64,000 bases of DNA from VXNE01 sp965200505 (GTDB lineage: Bacteria; Pseudomonadota; Gammaproteobacteria; Pseudomonadales; Azotimanducaceae), in NCBI GenBank assembly GCA_965200505.1, contig OZ241343.1, positions 1,178,001 to 1,242,000 on the forward strand. Reading direction: 5' to 3'. Position 1 is the stretch's first letter. The number at the start of each line of letters is the position of its first letter. Of this stretch, positions 60,288 through 64,000 are shown in pieces. The notes under the pieces were generated by a model. The model ran no database searches. It saw only the letters and a list, made by a program, of their open reading frames with translations, and had not been told where the DNA came from. A program made the translations under genes and the position numbers.

Positions 60288-61321
60288 CACCGGCATCGTC
60301 CACCGACTGCGAGCCCTCGCCGCGCCAAGGCCGCTTGCCACGGACCATCTGGTTCCATCGCTGGCACGATTGCTTTACTGGTGGGCAGTTGAAGCATGCG
60401 GACTATTTCAATCATGTACGACAGACTGTCGGTTTTGCGCCCAGAATTGCTTTCGCCAATGAGCCGGCGAGCGCCGCCGTGGCCCGTGAGCGCAGGGATC
60501 TCTGGGGTGCGCGGAAAGAGGAACTCGTCGCCAACTGGAATCCCAAAAGGGGCGATGTGTTTTTCTTGGCGGGTGGCGACTGGCAGCACTTGCGAGCCCA
60601 TGGATTAGACGACCTCCGCAATCCTCGAATCAACTTGATTCAGGGTGTGCGCCACGCCCATAAGGGAACGGAGCTCTTCGGCTATCTGGCCGAACGCGCC
60701 ATTCGCATATGCGTCAGCCCCCAAGTAGCGGACGCCCTCAAAGGAACAGGGCAGGTGAACGGACCACTTTTGACGATTCCAAACGGCATCAACGTTGTGC
60801 CGCCTCTGATATTGGAACGGGGTGCGGAGGAGCGCCGAACAGCTGGTGGCGAGCGGCTCCCCGTGTTTGTCGCTGGACACAAGCGTTCCGATTTGGCCGC
60901 TAAACTGACGGAGCGGCTGCGACAAACGGGGATACGACATACCGCGATCACCGGCTTCGTGGAGCGTCGGAAGTTCCTGAGCCTCCTGGCGCAAAGCCCG
61001 GTGGCCGTAGTGTTGCCTGGGGCCGAGGAGGGCTTCTACTTGCCCGCGCTGGAAGCGATGGCGTGCGGCTGCATCACTGTCACGCTCGACTGTGTCGGCA
61101 ACCGCAGCTTCTGCCACCATTCGAAGAATTGCTTCGTGGCACGCGACACGCCTGAATCGTTGCTGAGCGTGATCCGTACGGCCTTGGACATGCCATCGTC
61201 GCACTACGATGACATGCTCTGTGCCGCGCAAGATACCGTGGCCAGACACTCTCTGGTGTCCGAGCGCGAACAGTTCCAAGCCCTGCTTGCGAACGTCGAC
61301 GACTTATGGCGGGAAGCGTGA
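60284..61321 (+). CDS. Glycosyltransferase family 4-like protein
   Basis: 345 residues. N-terminal RTIWFHRWHDCFTGGQLKHA; GVRHAHKGTELFGYLAERAI; LLTIPNGINVVPPL; C-terminal donor-binding GAEEGFYLPALEAMACGCIT, then LDCVGNRSFCHHSKNCFVA. The Glu-rich EGFYLPALEAMA is the GT4 E-x7-E motif. It would transfer a sugar to a glycan or other acceptor in the cytoplasm; substrate unknown. Start GTG at 60284 overlaps the stop of the truncated ligase copy as GTGA. No other glycan genes are adjacent. Confidence 0.75.
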   Translation: MTPASSTDCEPSPRQGRLPRTIWFHRWHDCFTGGQLKHADYFNHVRQTVGFAPRIAFANEPASAAVARERRDLWGARKEELVANWNPKRGDVFFLAGGDWQHLRAHGLDDLRNPRINLIQGVRHAHKGTELFGYLAERAIRICVSPQVADALKGTGQVNGPLLTIPNGINVVPPLILERGAEERRTAGGERLPVFVAGHKRSDLAAKLTERLRQTGIRHTAITGFVERRKFLSLLAQSPVAVVLPGAEEGFYLPALEAMACGCITVTLDCVGNRSFCHHSKNCFVARDTPESLLSVIRTALDMPSSHYDDMLCAAQDTVARHSLVSEREQFQALLANVDDLWREA

Positions 61322-61371
61322 GCCGCTTTGCTGCGGAGGCGACATCGCAGAGGTCTGAATCGGAGCTTCGA

Positions 61372-61615
61372 CTTGCGTTTGGCTGATGCATGGTGCCAAG
61401 TAGGGAACCGCGACAGGCGATTATCATGTGCGCCGCGCCCGATCAAAGGGCGCGGTGAGTCGCCATGAACCTCCACGTCAAGTACCCCAGCACCTCCTAC
61501 TGGCCGTGGTCGCCAACCATCGGCCGCGGCGATGCCGTGCATGAGGCACCGGAGCGCTTCGTCGGCGAAGAAGTGGTGGCCACGGAGAAGCTGGACGGCG
61601 GCAACACGCTGCTGC
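61372..61615. repeat. Diverged direct repeat, downstream copy
   Basis: Partner of 59999-60252. It holds the leader of the intact RNA ligase gene and its first 50 codons. Its GATGCATGG segment corresponds to the apbE start in the other copy, so the repeat unit includes the ancestral apbE/ligase intergenic DNA. Confidence 0.75.
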
Positions 61616-62118
61616 ATCGTGGCCAGGTGTATGCCCGCAGCGTGGCCGCACCGTCCGAGGGCAAGTGGATGGCGATGGTGAAGAAGCACCACGCTTGGAA
61701 GGTGTCTGAGCCGGGCGTGTACCTCTACGGCGAGGACATCTACGGCCTGCACAGCATCGCCTACGATCCCGTGCCGGAGGCCGCCACCTTCTATGCGTTC
61801 GCGCTCCGCGATGCTGAGGGTGCGTTCGCCTCGTTTGCAGATCTTGAAGGCTACGCGGAACAGCGACAGATTCCCGTGGTGCCCGTGCTGTTCCGCGGCC
61901 GCTTCCAGTCGATTGCCGAACTCCGCGACTTCATGGGCGAAACCCAGCGCCAACCCTCGGCGCTTGGCGGGGAACGGGAAGGCGTGGTGCTGCGCCTGGC
62001 ACGGGGCTTCGCTGGAGCGGATTTCCCCCACAACGTGTGTAAGACCGTTCGCGTCGGCCATGTGCAGGCGGACGAACATTGGACGCGGAATTGGCGGCCT
62101 TGTCGCATCAAGCGATAG
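61465..62118 (+). CDS. RNA ligase family protein
   Basis: 217 residues, covalent nucleotidyltransferase fold. Motif I TEKLDGGN with Lys 42 as the AMP-accepting residue; motif III region YLYGEDIYGLHSIAYD; motif IV EREGVVLRLA; motif V NVCKTVRVG with Lys. That is the adenylation core of an Rnl2-like RNA ligase (Pfam RNA_ligase type), without an extra C-terminal domain, which seals or repairs RNA ends. Start ATG at 61465; a partial copy lies upstream. The caspase-like gene follows 27 bases on, and the two may be one transcript. Confidence 0.78.
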   Translation: MNLHVKYPSTSYWPWSPTIGRGDAVHEAPERFVGEEVVATEKLDGGNTLLHRGQVYARSVAAPSEGKWMAMVKKHHAWKVSEPGVYLYGEDIYGLHSIAYDPVPEAATFYAFALRDAEGAFASFADLEGYAEQRQIPVVPVLFRGRFQSIAELRDFMGETQRQPSALGGEREGVVLRLARGFAGADFPHNVCKTVRVGHVQADEHWTRNWRPCRIKR

Positions 62119-62145
62119 GCGGTAGGAACGAATGGAGCACTGGGC

Positions 62146-62727
62146 ATGAGGCTCGAAAGACGCATCTATTGCATTGAAGGGCATTGGGACTACGGTAAGC
62201 GCACGGCAGAGCCATCCGTGGAACCAATGCTCAAGTTGCTTAGCGACATGGGCGAGTGGGACTACGCTCGCCGAGATTGCGCTACGGAAGAGGAAATGAA
62301 GTACTGGATCAAGCACGAGTGGTGCCGGTGCAAGCACGGCTCTATTCTCTACATCGCTTCGCATGGTCGGCAGGGCGGAGTGTCGCTTTCCAACGAACTC
62401 AATTTGGGCCTCGGTCGTGTCGCCGATTTGGTCGGTGATTGTGAAGGGCGCATGGTACATTTTGGCGGGTGTAGGGTATTGAATGTAAAGGAAGATGTTG
62501 TCCGAAAGTTCATGATGGACACAAGAGCTGTCGTGGTTTCAGGATATCGGAACATCGTCGGCTGGACGGACGCGAAATGGCGACCTGGTATCGCACTGGA
62601 GTTGCTCTTGTTCAGCTCTGTTGGACGATACAACCTCAGCGATGGGCGGTCGGTTAGAGGGCTGGAGAGTGTACGAGAGAAGCTCAAAGCGAGATTTGAT
62701 GACTGTAAGTTCGAGCTCTATGCTTGA
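62146..62727 (+). CDS. Putative caspase-fold (CHAT-like/DUF6642-like) protein
   Basis: 193 residues. A caspase-like His/Cys dyad can be proposed: His 73 in ILYIASHGRQGGVSL and Cys 109 in MVHFGGCRVLN, each at the end of a hydrophobic strand, with a short loop region between. That spacing fits CHAT-like or DUF6642 proteins, but I cannot confirm the family by search. GC is clearly lower than around it, suggesting transfer. It follows the RNA ligase gene by 27 bases. If it is a protease its target is unknown. Confidence 0.5.
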   Translation: MRLERRIYCIEGHWDYGKRTAEPSVEPMLKLLSDMGEWDYARRDCATEEEMKYWIKHEWCRCKHGSILYIASHGRQGGVSLSNELNLGLGRVADLVGDCEGRMVHFGGCRVLNVKEDVVRKFMMDTRAVVVSGYRNIVGWTDAKWRPGIALELLLFSSVGRYNLSDGRSVRGLESVREKLKARFDDCKFELYA

Positions 62728-62909
62728 TCTTGTTGATTGAATGGCGGACAGCGCGATAGTACGCCGCTTCCAAGAATGGGTGCAGGCGCACTTCGGTTAG
62801 TGCCATCCCCGCGATAGGCCTTGGTGACCTCGGGCGCGAGCCGTCCGGCCCTAGCCCGGCAGTTCTCTTGCACCGGTGCGCTAGGGTAGGCACACTCACC
62901 GTGAACGTT

Positions 62910-62925
62910 CGCTCGCCAGCGAGCG
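62910..62925. repeat. Short inverted repeat before the crotonase gene
   Basis: CGCTCGC (62910-62916), CA, GCGAGCG (62919-62925), 36 bases before the crotonase ATG. No T-run follows, so it is not an obvious terminator. The 234 bases 62728-62961 have no recognisable gene otherwise. Confidence 0.4.
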
Positions 62926-62961
62926 TTACCGTGTCCCAAGTCCAGCCCAAGGGGGGAGCCA

Positions 62962-63729
62962 ATGGAGTTCTGCAAGGTCGAAAAGGCCGATCACATCATG
63001 ACCGTCACGCTGAACCGGCCGGAGCGCCTAAACGCGCTGCATCCGCCCGCCAACGCGGAACTGGGCGAGGTGTTCGACGATTACGCGCAAGACGCGGACA
63101 TGTGGGTGGCCATCATCACCGGTGCCGGGCGCGGTTTCAGCGCCGGGAACGACTTGCGCTACCAAGCCGAAGGCGGCAAGCGTGTGCCGATGCCGCGCGG
63201 CTTTGCGGGCCTGACCTCGCGTTTCGATCTCACCAAGCCCGTCATCGCCGCGGTGAACGGCGTGTCGATGGGCGGTGGCTTCGAAATCGCACTGGCTTGC
63301 GACATCATCATCGCCTCCGAGAACGCCATCTTCGCCCTGCCGGAGCCGAAGGTGGGCCTCGCGGCCCTCGCCGGCGGCCTGCAACGCCTGCCGCGCCAGA
63401 TTGGCTCCAAGCGGGCGCTCGGCATGATCCTCACCGGCCGCCATGTGCCAGCCCAAGAAGGCTACGAGTTGGGCTTCGTCAATGCGGTGGTGCCGGCCGA
63501 CCAGCTCATGGCCGAAACGCGCAAATGGGCCGGGTGGATTCTCGAATGTGCGCCACTTTCCATCCGCGCCAGCAAGGACGTGGTGTATCGCAGCTTGGAC
63601 ATGGCGTCGCTGCAGGAATCCATGGAGACGCCGTACGACTCGGTGCGGGCCCTCTCGCAGAGCGAGGACTTTGTGGAAGGGCCGAAGGCGTTTGCCGAGA
63701 AGCGCCCGCCCAATTGGCAGGGGCGTTGA
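62962..63729 (+). CDS. Enoyl-CoA hydratase/isomerase (crotonase) family protein
   Basis: 255 residues. VTLNRPERLNAL, ITGAGRGFSAGNDLRYQ (oxyanion-hole Ala-Gly), AAVNGVSMGGGFEIALACDI, with a Gly-Gly oxyanion hole, then a Glu in ALPEPKVGLAALAGGLQRLP. It is a coenzyme A hydratase or isomerase; the Ala-Gly-Asn-Asp loop is seen in several crotonases and does not define the substrate. GGGGGAG precedes the ATG. It may work with the SDR at 45539, but they are far apart. Confidence 0.85.
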   Translation: MEFCKVEKADHIMTVTLNRPERLNALHPPANAELGEVFDDYAQDADMWVAIITGAGRGFSAGNDLRYQAEGGKRVPMPRGFAGLTSRFDLTKPVIAAVNGVSMGGGFEIALACDIIIASENAIFALPEPKVGLAALAGGLQRLPRQIGSKRALGMILTGRHVPAQEGYELGFVNAVVPADQLMAETRKWAGWILECAPLSIRASKDVVYRSLDMASLQESMETPYDSVRALSQSEDFVEGPKAFAEKRPPNWQGR

Positions 63730-63793
63730 CGCTGGCCGCGTTTTAGCCGCGTCGCCCAGCGGGGGAGTCGCCCCGTTTCGCCTCGCTGCCGCG

Positions 63794-64000
63794 TCATCCG
63801 GCAGACAACCTCGCCAGCGCTTCGAGCCGGCGCTCGAAGTCGTCCGCATCCGCATAGCGCCCGCCATGCACGAAACGGTTGGCGCCGGCGGCTTCGTAGG
63901 CGGCCAAGGTGTCCTGCGCTTCGCCAAGATCATCGAGCGGCAATCCGCCCATCACCGTGGCCGGGCCGGGCTCGCGCCCCGCTTCGGCGCAAAACGCCTT
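63794..64000 (-). CDS. Probable luciferase-like monooxygenase, C-terminal end only
   Basis: 68 codons visible before the TGA at 63794; the rest lies outside the window. The end reads LGEAQDTLAAYEAAGANRFV, then HGGRYADADDFERRLEALAR. This is similar to the C-terminus of LLM-class flavin or F420-dependent monooxygenases, where an aldolase-like strand (AGANRFV) is followed by a helix. The family call is tentative because no N-terminal motif is visible. Confidence 0.5.
   Translation of the reverse strand, partial: KAFCAEAGREPGPATVMGGLPLDDLGEAQDTLAAYEAAGANRFVHGGRYADADDFERRLEALARLSAG

Noticed and set aside
59999..61615. Composite transposon carrying the glycosyltransferase
   Set aside because: The flanking repeats are direct and contain gene pieces, not transposase or terminal inverted repeats. 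A duplication is the simpler explanation.
62684..62962. Small minus-strand gene between the caspase-like gene and the crotonase
   Set aside because: The frame has no recognisable motif, no Shine-Dalgarno and overlaps the 3' end of the caspase-like gene.

Overview
The window is high-GC DNA with dense, mostly overlapping genes. The order yceD-rpmF-plsX-fabD-fabG-acpP-fabF-mltG-tmk-holB-pilZ, rluC divergent from rne, then murB, kdsB, lpxK, exbD, exbB, comEC, DUF2062 and lolE-D-C is that of Pseudomonas-type gammaproteobacteria. The FabY-type ketosynthase, the absence of fabH from the fab cluster, and the DUF3450/TtpC/TonB2-type operon fit the same group. I cannot name a genus. No tRNA, rRNA, CRISPR array or complete insertion sequence was seen.

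Layout. 1-11.4 kb: the 3' part of a FabY ketosynthase, then a long leftward run: DUF3450 protein, long and short ExbB-type proteins, ExbD, TonB, TPR protein, riboflavin synthase, PhhB, an unknown protein, RimI, PrfC and a SirB1-like protein. Many junctions are ATGA or GTGA overlaps. 11.6-13.1 kb: a dienelactone hydrolase, a LysR-like scrap, and higA beside a broken higB. 13.3-17 kb: phoB-phoR, an SDR and a HAD protein. 17-21.9 kb: a three-subunit molybdenum hydroxylase with a MoaD-like protein and a PfkB kinase. 22.2-23.7 kb: a putative HNH-type restriction-modification pair. 23.9-27.4 kb: two proline-directed peptidases. 27.5-35.6 kb: the pilZ-to-yceD housekeeping cluster for fatty acid, envelope and replication genes. 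35.7-41.1 kb: accessory DNA around maf and rluC, holding a DUF4143 ATPase with a perfect palindrome in front, a possible dioxygenase and a second restriction-modification pair. 41.2-57.6 kb: rne, murB, an SDR, kdsB, an MsbA-LpxK fusion, exbD/exbB, comEC, DUF2062, a radC remnant and lolE-D-C. 57.7-64 kb: a second DUF4143 ATPase behind a large dyad, apbE, a broken RNA ligase copy, a glycosyltransferase, an intact RNA ligase, a caspase-like protein, a crotonase, and the end of a probable luciferase-like monooxygenase.

How the genes work together. The core of the window makes and exports the envelope. PlsX, FabD, FabG, AcpP and FabF build acyl chains; FabY may start them, since fabH is missing here. 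KdsB, LpxK and MsbA complete and flip lipid A. MurB and MltG act on peptidoglycan, LolCDE exports lipoproteins, and two ExbB/ExbD sets supply proton-motive force. The accessory segments sit between conserved housekeeping genes: two restriction-modification pairs, two DUF4143 ATPases with dyad-rich leaders, and the RNA ligase/caspase-like pair.

The strongest points for follow-up are the single frame joining MsbA and LpxK; the related dyads in front of both DUF4143 ATPases; the duplicated, decayed RNA ligase start flanking a glycosyltransferase; the RNA ligase beside a His/Cys caspase-like protein; a PlsX whose conserved N-terminus has no ATG, GTG or TTG start; and two genes (higB, radC) reduced by internal deletion.
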